Shown here piece by piece: positions 35,704 to 44,127 of a stretch of 64,000 nucleotides of DNA (its first letter is position 1; every line of letters starts with the position of its first letter). The stretch spans positions 496,001-560,000 of the forward strand of contig CAVZHI010000015.1 in NCBI GenBank assembly GCA_963775015.1, read 5' to 3'. The notes under the pieces are model-generated. The model did not search any database. It had not been told where the DNA came from and saw nothing but the letters and a program-made list of their open reading frames with translations. This stretch comes from JAEMQF01 sp963775015. Its GTDB lineage: Bacteria; Pseudomonadota; Gammaproteobacteria; Burkholderiales; Burkholderiaceae_C. A program made the translations under genes and the position numbers.

Positions 35704-36172
35704 ATGAAAGTCAGCGATATCCTGCGCGTCAAAGGTGGGACCCTGTACACCGTCGCGCCCGAAAGACGCGCTGGCCGAAGCGGTGACGACGATGTCGGCG
35801 AACGACATCGGCTCGCTCGTCGTGATGGACCACGGCGAGTTGGTGGGCATGCTGACGTTTCGCGAAGTGATCCAGGCTGTGGTGCGCAACGGCGGCTCGG
35901 TGGGCGCGTCGATCGTTGGCAGCGTCATGGACGACGCGCCGCTCACCTGCACACCCGACACCGAGATCGACGAAGTGCGGCGCATGATGCTCGGCCGCCA
36001 CGCGCGCTACATGCCGGTCATCACGCAGGGAACGCTGATGGGCGTGATCTCGTTCTACGACGTCGCCAAGGCGGTCGTCGACGGCCAGGACTTCGAGAAC
36101 CGCATGCTCAAGGCGTACATCCGCGATTGGCCGGTCGACGCCGAGGCGCCGGGGGATACGAAATCTGGCTGA
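35704..36172 (+). CDS. CBS-domain protein (frame broken as read)
   Basis: Two-CBS-domain regulatory protein, about 155 aa. Start MKVSDILRVKGGTLYTVAP at 35704, with AGGAGA five bases upstream. An extra A in the A-run 35762-35764 shifts the frame; removing it gives VAPEDALAEAVTTMSANDIG, joining smoothly to the second part (SLVVMDHGELVGMLTFREV, then DEVRRMMLGRHARYMPVI..GVISFYDV). CBS pairs bind adenosyl ligands; partner unknown. A possible -10 TATATT is at 35669-35674. Confidence 0.8.
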
Positions 36173-36184
36173 GGTGAGACGCCC

Positions 36185-36263
36185 GTCACCCCGGCGAAAG
36201 CCGGGGTCCACGGGATGCTGTGGGCAAGTGCGAGCGGTGGATCCCGGCTTTCGCCGGGATGAC
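36185..36263. repeat. REP-type palindrome pair between the CBS gene and aroC
   Basis: Arms at 36185-36211 and 36237-36263 (27 bases each, inverted, one or two differences), each with an internal CCCGGCGAAAGCCGGG-like palindrome, spacer 25 bases. Same family as 26.1 and 40.1 kb. The right arm is identical to the right arm at 26189-26215. Confidence 0.85.
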
Positions 36264-36377
36264 GGGATCGACCATGGCGCGCTGCAGCCCAGCCTAGAAT
36301 CACACTCCTCCCCAGGGCCTGCGCCGCTTGGGCGCACCGCGCCCGCACGCTGCGCCCGGGCGACTCGATTCGCACCC

Positions 36378-37484
36378 ATGTCCGGCAGCACCCTCGGCAC
36401 CCTGTTTCGTGTCACCAATTTCGGCGAGAGCCACGGCCCGGCGATCGGTTGCGTCATCGACGGCTGCCCGCCCGGGATGGCGCTGTCCGAAGCCGACATC
36501 CAGCCGCAGCTGGATCGGCGCCGCCCGGGAACGTCGCGCCACGTGACGCAGCGCAGCGAAGCCGACCTCGTGCAGATTCTTTCCGGCGTCTTTGAAGGCC
36601 ACACGACCGGCACGCCGATCTGCCTGCTGATTCCGAACACCGATCAGCGCAGCAAGGACTACGCAAACCTGCTGAACACCTTCCGCCCCGGCCACGCCGA
36701 CTACACGTATTGGCGCAAGTACGGCCTGCGCGACCCGCGCGGCGGCGGGCGCGCGTCGGCGCGACTCACGGCGCCGATGGTCGCTGCCGGCGCGGTGGCG
36801 CGCAAATGGCTCTTTGAGCACCACGGCACGCAGTTCCGCGGCGGCATGACGGCGCTCGGCGAGATCGATGTTGCTTTCGAAGGTTGGGAGCATGTGCCGA
36901 ACAATCCCTTCTTCGCGCCCAACGCGAGCCAGATCGCCCAGCTGGAGGCGGCGATGGATCGAACTTCGCAAGGCGGGCGATTCGGTGGGCGCGCGAATTC
37001 GGATCGAGGCGACGCAGGTGCCCGTCGGCCTGGGCGAGCCGCTGTTCGACAAGTTGGACGCCGAGATCGCCTACGCCCTGATGGGTATCAATGCGGTGAA
37101 GGGCGTCGAGATCGGCGCCGGCTTCGCCAGCAGCGACGCAGCGCGGCTCGGTGCACGGCGACGAACTCTCGCCGCAGGGATTTCGCAGCAACAACGCCGG
37201 TGGCGTTCTCGGCGGCATTTCGACGGGGCAGGACATCACGGTGCAGATCGCGATCAAGCCGACGAGCTCGATCCGCACGTCCGCGCCAGTCGATCGACCT
37301 GCAAGGCGAACCGGCGACGGTGGAAACCTTCGGCCGGCACGACCCCTGCGTCGGCATCCGCGCCACGCCGATCGCCGAAGCGATGCTCGCGCTGGTGCTG
37401 ATGGACCACGCGCTGCGCCATCGCGCGCAGTGCGGCGACGTGCGCATTGCGGTTCCGCCGATTCCCGGCGCCGCGCCGCCGTAG
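36378..37484 (+). CDS. aroC: Chorismate synthase (three frame breaks as read)
   Basis: AroC, last step of the shikimate pathway (EPSP to chorismate, needs reduced FMN), about 366 aa. Starts MSGSTLGTLFRVTNFGESHG. The frame is lost at about 36960 (extra C after EAAMD), again at about 37132-37136 (before TQRGSVHGDELSPQGFRSNN) and again at about 37282-37286 (before QSIDLQGEPATVETFGRHDP). Each break is one extra base, so the total of three returns to the first frame and the gene ends RIAVPPIPGAAPP. All three middle segments match the family. The open reading frame that spans the gene encodes nonsense in the middle. Confidence 0.85.
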   Translation: MSGSTLGTLFRVTNFGESHGPAIGCVIDGCPPGMALSEADIQPQLDRRRPGTSRHVTQRSEADLVQILSGVFEGHTTGTPICLLIPNTDQRSKDYANLLNTFRPGHADYTYWRKYGLRDPRGGGRASARLTAPMVAAGAVARKWLFEHHGTQFRGGMTALGEIDVAFEGWEHVPNNPFFAPNASQIAQLEAAMDRTSQGGRFGGRANSDRGDAGARRPGRAAVRQVGRRDRLRPDGYQCGEGRRDRRRLRQQRRSAARCTATNSRRRDFAATTPVAFSAAFRRGRTSRCRSRSSRRARSARPRQSIDLQGEPATVETFGRHDPCVGIRATPIAEAMLALVLMDHALRHRAQCGDVRIAVPPIPGAAPP

Positions 37485-37554
37485 AAAGTCTGCGCTTCTT
37501 GCCAGCAGCTGCCTTCTGCCGAAGCGGCAGATCAACCCCGAGGACACGACCGAT

Positions 37555-38730
37555 TTGCCGCAACGCCGCGCATTGATCTCGTTCGGCAGCGTCTCGTTCG
37601 CGTACTTCGCCTACGCCGGGCTGTTCGGCACCTACGCGCCGCTGTGGTTCTCGAGCCTCGGGTTCAGCGCGCTCGCAATCGGGTCGATCGCGTCGCTGCA
37701 AAGCGGAACGCGTCTGTTTACGCCGTACGCCTGGGCCTGGCTCGCCGATCACAGCGGGCAGCGCATCCGCTTGTTGCGCCTGGCGGTCGGCGGGTCGCTG
37801 CTGTGCGGTGTGGCGTACCTGGTCGCCCCGCAGCCGGGCTGGACCGTGTGGATCACGATGGCGCTCTTCGCGTGCACTGCTGCGGTGATCCCGATCAGCG
37901 AATCGGCCCTGGCTCACCTCGTCAGCCCTGACGGTGCGCTGGACACCAAGCGCTACGGCCGGGTGCGCGTGTGGGGTTCGGTAGGTTTTGTTCTGGCCGT
38001 TACGGCGAGCGGCTTTGCCCTGCAGGCGCTCGGCGTCGCGTCGTTCCCGGCGCTCGTCGTCGGATTGCTGTCGTTGCTGCTGATCGCTGCGCTGCGCCTG
38101 CCGAGCGTCGCCGAGCCACCGCACGAGGCGGCTGCGCCGGGGGGAGCTCTGGCGGTGCTGCGCGAACCCGTTGTCGCCTGGTTTTTCGCCGGCGTCTTCC
38201 TCACCGTGCTCGCGCACACGAGCCTGTACACGTTCTTTTCGCTGTATCTCGATTCGCTCGGCTACAGCAAATCGGAGGTCGGGATGATCTGGGCCTTCGG
38301 CGTCGCGGTCGAGGTGCTGTGGTTCTGGTTCCAGAGCCGCTGGGTGCAGGTTCTCACGATGCACGGCTGGCTCGTTCTCGCCGCGCTCGTGACGGCGGTG
38401 CGCCTGGCGGCGGTCGCAGGGTTCGGCGGAATCGCCTGGGTTCTCGTGTTGACTCAGGTGACGCACGCCGTGACCTTCGCCGCCCAGCACACGGCGTGCA
38501 TCGCGGTCGTGAACCGGCATTTCCCGGGGCGCTTGCGCGGCCGTGGCCAGGCGCTCTACTCGGTGCTCGGTTACGGCGCGTCGGGCGTGGTGGGAGGCGT
38601 GGCCGGTGGCGCGCTGAGCGATTCCTTCGGTTTTGCCGCCGTGTTCTGGGCCGCGAGTGCAGTCGCCCTCGCGGCGGCGGGTTGCTGCTGGCGTTCGCTG
38701 GTCCTGGAACGCCGCGCCGACGCGGGCTGA
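37555..38730 (+). CDS. MFS permease, HcaT-like
   Basis: Twelve-helix major facilitator of the MFS_1-like/HcaT group, about 391 aa. Features: FAYFAYAGLFGTYAPLWFSSLG at helix 1, WAWLADHSGQRIRLLRLA as the loop 2-3 motif, and RVRVWGSVGFVLAV after helix 5. No ATG suits the N-terminus; TTG 37555 with GAGGA ten bases upstream is taken, giving MPQRRALISFGSV. A longer frame reaches back into aroC. Substrate unknown; HcaT itself carries phenylpropionate. Confidence 0.78.
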   Translation: MPQRRALISFGSVSFAYFAYAGLFGTYAPLWFSSLGFSALAIGSIASLQSGTRLFTPYAWAWLADHSGQRIRLLRLAVGGSLLCGVAYLVAPQPGWTVWITMALFACTAAVIPISESALAHLVSPDGALDTKRYGRVRVWGSVGFVLAVTASGFALQALGVASFPALVVGLLSLLLIAALRLPSVAEPPHEAAAPGGALAVLREPVVAWFFAGVFLTVLAHTSLYTFFSLYLDSLGYSKSEVGMIWAFGVAVEVLWFWFQSRWVQVLTMHGWLVLAALVTAVRLAAVAGFGGIAWVLVLTQVTHAVTFAAQHTACIAVVNRHFPGRLRGRGQALYSVLGYGASGVVGGVAGGALSDSFGFAAVFWAASAVALAAAGCCWRSLVLERRADAG

Positions 38731-38893
38731 ACACGGGGCGCTCGGCCGGGCGCTGCGCAGGCGTGGCAACCACGCCGGCGCCGCCCGGGCGCAGCCTGTA
38801 CCGCCAATTCTGCATCTCGTCGGCTCCGGCTGGAGCGGCCCTCCGGGGCGCACCTACACTCGCGTTTGCCACAAGCAAAACCCCCCCAAAACC

Positions 38894-40063
38894 ATGCATA
38901 AGAAGCAATGGATCACCGGCGCGACCTGCGCCCTTGTTGTCGCCGCAATCGCCGGCGGCGCATTCACGTTGCAGCAGTCGCGCGAGCGCGAAGCGCAGCG
39001 CAAGAAAGACGCTGCGGCGAACGTGACACTCGAATTTGCCGCGGGCGAAGTCGTGACACCGCAACTCACGAGCCTGCCGGTGATCATCGAGTTCGCCGGC
39101 CCGCTGATCGCGCCGGGAACGGCGGTGGTTCGCGCCAAGGCGAGCGGCACCTTGTTGTCGCTCGCCGTCGGTGAAGGCTCTCGCGTTCGCGCCGGGCAGA
39201 CGCTCGGAACGCTTGATCTTGCGGAACTGAGCAGCCGTGTCGCCGAACGCGGCGCATCGCTCGAAGCGGCGCGCGCGCAGTTGAACCAGGCCGAACGCCA
39301 GCACGCAGCGAACCAGCGCCTGGCCGAACAGAACTTCATCTCGGGGACGGCGCTCGAGGCGAGCAGTGCGTCCCTTGAGTCGGCTCGCGCCCAGTTCACG
39401 CAGTCGCAGACTCAACTCGGAACGAGCCGCATCAGCCTGCGCGACGCCGAACTGATCGCACCGATTTCGGGAGTGATCGCGAAGCGCCACGCGCTGCCGG
39501 GCGAAAAGCTGAGCCCGGAACAGAACGTGCTGACGATCGTCGATCTGGCGCGGCTCGAACTCGCCGGCAACGTCGGCACGCACGAGGTATCGCTGCTGCG
39601 CCCGGGAATGACGGTCGAGGTGCAGGTCGAAGGCGTGGCCGCGCCGGTGTTGGGCCGGCTCGAACGCATTGCGCCGGCAGCCGAAGCGGGAACGCGCGCG
39701 ATCGGCGTGACGATCGCGATCCCGAACCCGCGCGAAGCGTTTCGCGCCGGCCAGTACGCGCTGGCGCGCGTGCAGTTGCGCGACGAGACGAAGCGTCTCA
39801 CGCTGCCGGCGAGCGCGATCGCGCAGGCGTCGGGGCAGGACCATGTGTGGTTGATCGAAGCCGGCGTGCTCGTGCGCCGCGCCGTCACGACTGGCCGGCG
39901 CGACACGGCGCAGGGGCGGGTCGAGGTGCTCAGCGGCCTGAGTCCCAACTCGCAGGTGCTGACGGCGCGCTTTGACAATTTGCGCGAAGGCGGCAAGGCG
40001 AGCGTGGCCAGCAGCGGCTCCGCCGCGGTGGCGTCGACGCCGCCCGCGACGAAGCAGCGCTGA
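38894..40063 (+). CDS. RND efflux periplasmic adaptor (HlyD/MFP family)
   Basis: Membrane-fusion protein, 389 aa. One N-terminal membrane anchor (about 6-24), lipoyl half-motifs around AKASGTLLSLAVGEGSRVRAGQTLG and IAPISGVIAKRHALPGEKL, with a coiled-coil hairpin (about 110-180) between. Beta-barrel domain VGTHEVSLLRPGMTVEVQVEG, then membrane-proximal LPASAIAQASGQDHVWLI. It works with the RND pump downstream; no outer-membrane factor gene is present. 215 bases with a REP pair separate the two. Confidence 0.92.
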   Translation: MHKKQWITGATCALVVAAIAGGAFTLQQSREREAQRKKDAAANVTLEFAAGEVVTPQLTSLPVIIEFAGPLIAPGTAVVRAKASGTLLSLAVGEGSRVRAGQTLGTLDLAELSSRVAERGASLEAARAQLNQAERQHAANQRLAEQNFISGTALEASSASLESARAQFTQSQTQLGTSRISLRDAELIAPISGVIAKRHALPGEKLSPEQNVLTIVDLARLELAGNVGTHEVSLLRPGMTVEVQVEGVAAPVLGRLERIAPAAEAGTRAIGVTIAIPNPREAFRAGQYALARVQLRDETKRLTLPASAIAQASGQDHVWLIEAGVLVRRAVTTGRRDTAQGRVEVLSGLSPNSQVLTARFDNLREGGKASVASSGSAAVASTPPATKQR

Positions 40064-40135
40064 GCGCGGCAGTCGGTGCGGCTGCTCGGCGAAGACAACT
40101 GACGACCTCATGAGAAACAAGACCCCGGCAGCTCC

Positions 40136-40208
40136 GTCATCCCGGCGAACGCCGGGATCCACGCTTGGTGGTCAGCCGCAGCTGGATCCCGGCTTTCGCC
40201 GGGATGAC
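40136..40208. repeat. REP-type palindrome pair in the RND operon
   Basis: Arms at 40136-40161 and 40183-40208 (26 bases, one mismatch in the loop of the left arm), spacer 21 bases, the same family as at 26.1 and 36.2 kb. It lies between the adaptor and pump genes. Confidence 0.85.
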
Positions 40209-40278
40209 GAATTTCTTGCGCCGCACCCTTCGCTCCGCACCTTGGCATGCTGAGCTTCTTTGCGAATCAGGACTGACG

Positions 40279-43200
40279 ATGTGGATCACGCGGATTTCGA
40301 TCGCGAACCCGGTGTTCGCGACGATGGTCATGGTGGCGCTGTGCGTTCTCGGCGTGTTCTCCTACGCACGCCTGGGCGTCGAGCAGATGCCCGACGTGTC
40401 CTTGCCGGTCGCCTTCGTCGACGTCGCCTACCCCGGCGCCGCGCCCGAGGCGGTAGAGCGCGAAGTCACCAAGCTCATCGAAGAGGCGCTGAACAGCATC
40501 GCCGGCGTGAAGCGGATCACGTCGCGCAGTTTCGAAGGGCGCAGCCAGACGAGCGTCGAATTCAGCCTGAACGCGAACATGGCGCGCTCGATGCAGGACG
40601 TTCGCGACCGCGTCGCGATCGTCCAGGCGGCGTTCCCGAAGGACGCGAAAGCGCCGACGGTCGCGCGCTTTGACGGCGACAACAGCCAGCCCACCGTCGT
40701 GCTCGCGCTGCTCGCCACGCGCGACGGGCAGGCGCGCAATTCGCGCGAGCTGTCGCTGCTTGCCGACCAAACGGTGTCCAAACGCCTGCAGCGCGTCGAA
40801 GGCGTGGCACGCATCGACATCGCCGGCCTGGCGACACGCCAGGTGCGCATCGACCTGGACCCGCAGCGCCTGCGCGCCTATGCGATCACTCCCGCGGACA
40901 TTGCGACCGCGCTGCGCGACGCGAACGCGGACCAGCCGGTGGGCCTGCTCAGCGACGCGGTGCAGGACACGATTCTGCGCGTCGAGGGCCGGGTGCGGGA
41001 CCCGAAGGAATTCGCGAACCTCGTCGTCGCGCGCCGCGCCGGACTCGCGCTGACGCTCGGCGATCTGGGAACACTCGTCGAGCGCGAGCGCGAAGCCGAT
41101 TCGCTGGCTCGAATCAACGGTCAGAGCGCGGTCAGTTTCAACGTCTTCAAGCAGCAAGACGCGAACATCGTCGCCACCGGCGAGGCGGTGAAGGCGGCGG
41201 TGGACGAGTTGCGCAAGGTCCTGCCGCCCGGCGTCGAGCTGCGCATCATCTACGCCAACAGCGACTTCGTGAAGAACGCGCTGAACGGCCTGCAGCGCAC
41301 GCTCATCGAGGGCGCGCTGCTCACGGTGCTGATCGTGCTGCTGTTCCTGCATTCGTGGCGCTCGACCGTCATCACCGCGCTGACGCTGCCGATCGCCGTG
41401 ATCTCGTCGTTCATCGCCGTCTACGCATTCGGCTTCACGCTGAATTTCATGACGATGATGGGCCTGAGCCTTTGCATCGGCCTGCTCATCGACGACGCGA
41501 TCGTCGTGCGCGAGAACATCGTGCGCCACATCCGCATGGGCAAGGAGCATCGCCTTGGCTCGCTCGAGGGCACGAGCGAGATCGGTCTGGCCGTGATGGC
41601 GACGACGTTCGCGATTTGCGCCGTCTTCGTTCCGGTCGCGTTCATGGGCGGAATCGTCGGCAAGTTCTTCGTCTCGTTCGGTCTTACTGTCGCGGTGGCG
41701 GTGCTGGTGAGTCTGTTCGTCAGCTTCACGCTCGATCCAATGCTCTCCAGCGTCTGGAAGGACCCGCCGGGCGAACAGCTGAAGTCCGTGCCGGTGCTGG
41801 GCGCGTTGATCCGCGCCACGGACCGCGGCATGGACGTGCTGCACCGTCTCTACGAGGCGCTGATCCACTGGGCGTTCTCGAACAAACATTACGCGCTGCC
41901 GTTGCCCGCCTACGCACACGCGCTCGACGCGCGCGGCGAGCGCGACAAGACGAGCCCACGAATCTGGCGCCGTGCGACCTTAACGCCACGTGCGCTCGTG
42001 CTGTGGATCGGCGTCGCGAGCCTGGCCGGTGCGCTGGCGCTCGTGCCGCTCGTGGGCAGCGAGTTCATTCCGCAGACCGACCAGGGTTTCACGCAGCTCA
42101 ACGTGCGCCTGGCGGTGGGCTCGAGCCTGGAGCGCAGCGACGCGAAGATCCGCCAGGTCGAAGAAGTCGTCTCGAGTCTGCCCGAAGTGGAAACCGTGTC
42201 GACCAACGTCGGCGGCGTCGGCACGGGGCTCTCGCAGGGGCGGAATCAGGCGTCGCTCAATATCGGCCTGAAACCGCGAGCCGAGCGCAGCCGCTCGCAA
42301 AAAGAAGTCGAAGACGCGATCCGCGCGCGCTTGGCAAAGATTCCCGGAATCGAAGTCTCGCTCGGCTTCGACCGGCCGATTTATGTCGCCGTTCTCGGCA
42401 ACGATCCCGACGGTCTGGCGCGAATCACGCAAGATCTGGCGCAGCGCATCCGCAAGATCCGCGGCGTCGTCGATGTCGAGGTCTCCGTCAAGCCGGGCCT
42501 GCCTGCCTACGCCGTGCGGCTGAACCCCGGCGCGGTGCGCGAGCTCGGCCTCACGGCGCCGCAGCTCGCGAGCAGCTTGCGCGCTTACGTGAACGGCGAA
42601 GTCGCGACCTACTGGACGACGGCAGACGGCGAGCAGGTCGAAGTGCAATTGCGCTTGCCCGCAGCGCAGCGCGAACGAATCGACCAGTTGCGCCGCCTGC
42701 CGGTGGCGTTCAGCAAGGACGGAACGCCGATCCTGCTCGACACGATCGCGAGCATCGTCCCCGTGGACAACCCCGAAGTGATCCGGCGCCAGAACCTGCA
42801 GCGCCGCGAAGCGATTTTTGCCGGCGTCGAAGGCCGTCCTTCGGGCGACGCGGGCAAGGAAGTGCAGGAGCTCGTCGACAGCATCAAGCTGCCGCCCGGT
42901 TTCAGCTTCGACGTCGGCGGCGCGACGAAAGAGCAGCAGGAAGCGTTCACCGCGATGCTCGCCGCGCTGGGCCTGAGCGTGATCTTCATCTACATCGTGC
43001 TCGCGAGCCAGTTCGGCAGTTTCCTGCAGCCGCTCGCGATCATGGCCTCGCTGCCGCTGTCGCTGATCGGCGTCGTTCTCGCGCTGTTGCTGTGGCGCTC
43101 CACGCTCAACATCTTCTCGATGATCGGCCTCGTGATGCTGATGGGGCTGGTGACGAAGAACGCGATCCTGCTCGTCGACTTCGCGAATCAGGGGCGCAAG

Positions 43201-43509
43201 GCGGGCCTGAGTGTTGCGGACGCGCTACTCCAGGCGGGACTGGTGCGAATGCGGCCGATCATCATGACGACGAGCGCGATGCTGTTCGGCATGTTGCCGC
43301 TCGCCCTGGCGCTGAACGAAGGCGGCGAAATCCAGGCGCCGATGGGCCGCGCGATCATCGGCGGGCTCATCACGTCGACGTTGCTGACGCTTGTCGTCGT
43401 GCCGGTGCTGTACAGCTATCTGGTGCGCGACGGTCGGCGCCCGATCGCGCAGGCTTCGGGCGCGTCGGGCGCGGGCGCAGCGCACCCCATGCCGGCTTCG
43501 AAAGACTGA
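40279..43509 (+). CDS. RND efflux permease (HAE1/AcrB family)
   Basis: Inner-membrane proton-driven exporter, 1076 aa, twelve helices and two large periplasmic loops. Begins MWITRISIANPVFATMVMVA. Helix 4 carries LCIGLLIDDAIVVREN with the paired Asp of the proton relay, and the second half has LVMLMGLVTKNAILLVDFANQ with the relay Lys. EGALLTVLIVLLFLHSWRST is the RND helix-2 region. A long cytoplasmic linker (about 530-590) is more charged than in AcrB. Substrates unknown. Confidence 0.93.
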   Translation: MWITRISIANPVFATMVMVALCVLGVFSYARLGVEQMPDVSLPVAFVDVAYPGAAPEAVEREVTKLIEEALNSIAGVKRITSRSFEGRSQTSVEFSLNANMARSMQDVRDRVAIVQAAFPKDAKAPTVARFDGDNSQPTVVLALLATRDGQARNSRELSLLADQTVSKRLQRVEGVARIDIAGLATRQVRIDLDPQRLRAYAITPADIATALRDANADQPVGLLSDAVQDTILRVEGRVRDPKEFANLVVARRAGLALTLGDLGTLVEREREADSLARINGQSAVSFNVFKQQDANIVATGEAVKAAVDELRKVLPPGVELRIIYANSDFVKNALNGLQRTLIEGALLTVLIVLLFLHSWRSTVITALTLPIAVISSFIAVYAFGFTLNFMTMMGLSLCIGLLIDDAIVVRENIVRHIRMGKEHRLGSLEGTSEIGLAVMATTFAICAVFVPVAFMGGIVGKFFVSFGLTVAVAVLVSLFVSFTLDPMLSSVWKDPPGEQLKSVPVLGALIRATDRGMDVLHRLYEALIHWAFSNKHYALPLPAYAHALDARGERDKTSPRIWRRATLTPRALVLWIGVASLAGALALVPLVGSEFIPQTDQGFTQLNVRLAVGSSLERSDAKIRQVEEVVSSLPEVETVSTNVGGVGTGLSQGRNQASLNIGLKPRAERSRSQKEVEDAIRARLAKIPGIEVSLGFDRPIYVAVLGNDPDGLARITQDLAQRIRKIRGVVDVEVSVKPGLPAYAVRLNPGAVRELGLTAPQLASSLRAYVNGEVATYWTTADGEQVEVQLRLPAAQRERIDQLRRLPVAFSKDGTPILLDTIASIVPVDNPEVIRRQNLQRREAIFAGVEGRPSGDAGKEVQELVDSIKLPPGFSFDVGGATKEQQEAFTAMLAALGLSVIFIYIVLASQFGSFLQPLAIMASLPLSLIGVVLALLLWRSTLNIFSMIGLVMLMGLVTKNAILLVDFANQGRKAGLSVADALLQAGLVRMRPIIMTTSAMLFGMLPLALALNEGGEIQAPMGRAIIGGLITSTLLTLVVVPVLYSYLVRDGRRPIAQASGASGAGAAHPMPASKD

Positions 43510-43666
43510 CCGCTCGCGTGCCCGCCGCGGGCAGGTGTGACAAGCTGGCACACAGCGCCTATCGTTAACCCGAAGGGGCGGGCTCTTCAGTCGCGTCTAC
43601 GATCCCCCGGGTTCATTTCATGCGCGCGATGCCTCGACGTGTCGGCGCACCTCACAGGAGACTCAG

Positions 43667-44125
43667 GTGGCGATTCAACTCAGTGTGAACGGAAAGTCCG
43701 TCAGCGTGAACGCGGAAGCCGACACGCCTTTGCTTTGGGTGTTGCGCGACGACCTCGGCATGACTGGAACAAAGTTTGGTTGCGGCCAGGCGCTGTGCGG
43801 CGCCTGCACGGTGCACCTGAACGGTGCCGCCGTGCGCTCGTGCCAGACGCCGATTTCGGCGGCGGTGGGCAAGAAAGTCACGACGATCGAATCGATGGCC
43901 GCCGACGCGGTGGGCAAGCGCGTGCAGGCGGCGTGGATCGCGCACGACGTGCCGCAATGCGGCTACTGCCAGTCGGGCCAGATCATGAGCGCGGTGGCGC
44001 TGTTGCGCGACAAACCGAAGCCGACCGACGCCGACATCGACAACGCGATGTCGGGCAACATCTGCCGTTGCGGCACCTACCCGCGCATTCGCGCGGCGAT
44101 CCACACTGCGGCGAAGGGAGCCTGA
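43667..44125 (+). CDS. iorA: (2Fe-2S)-binding subunit, isoquinoline 1-oxidoreductase alpha type
   Basis: Xanthine-oxidase-family small subunit, 152 aa, carrying two [2Fe-2S] clusters: plant-ferredoxin type C39, C44, C47, C59 and the alpha-helical pair C98, C101, C133, C135 (QCGYCQSGQ, NICRCGTY). GTG start at 43667 with AGGAG about 12 bases upstream. It passes electrons from the molybdenum subunit to an acceptor. Two bases to iorB. The 157-base region before it contains GTGTG/CACAC arms at about 43531-43551. Confidence 0.92.
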   Translation: MAIQLSVNGKSVSVNAEADTPLLWVLRDDLGMTGTKFGCGQALCGACTVHLNGAAVRSCQTPISAAVGKKVTTIESMAADAVGKRVQAAWIAHDVPQCGYCQSGQIMSAVALLRDKPKPTDADIDNAMSGNICRCGTYPRIRAAIHTAAKGA

Positions 44126-44127
44126 TC

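Noticed and set aside
36174..37484. A single continuous 436-aa protein over aroC
   Set aside because: The N-terminal 68 residues read through a REP element and the middle is out of frame with chorismate synthase; the apparent continuity comes from three cancelling one-base insertions.
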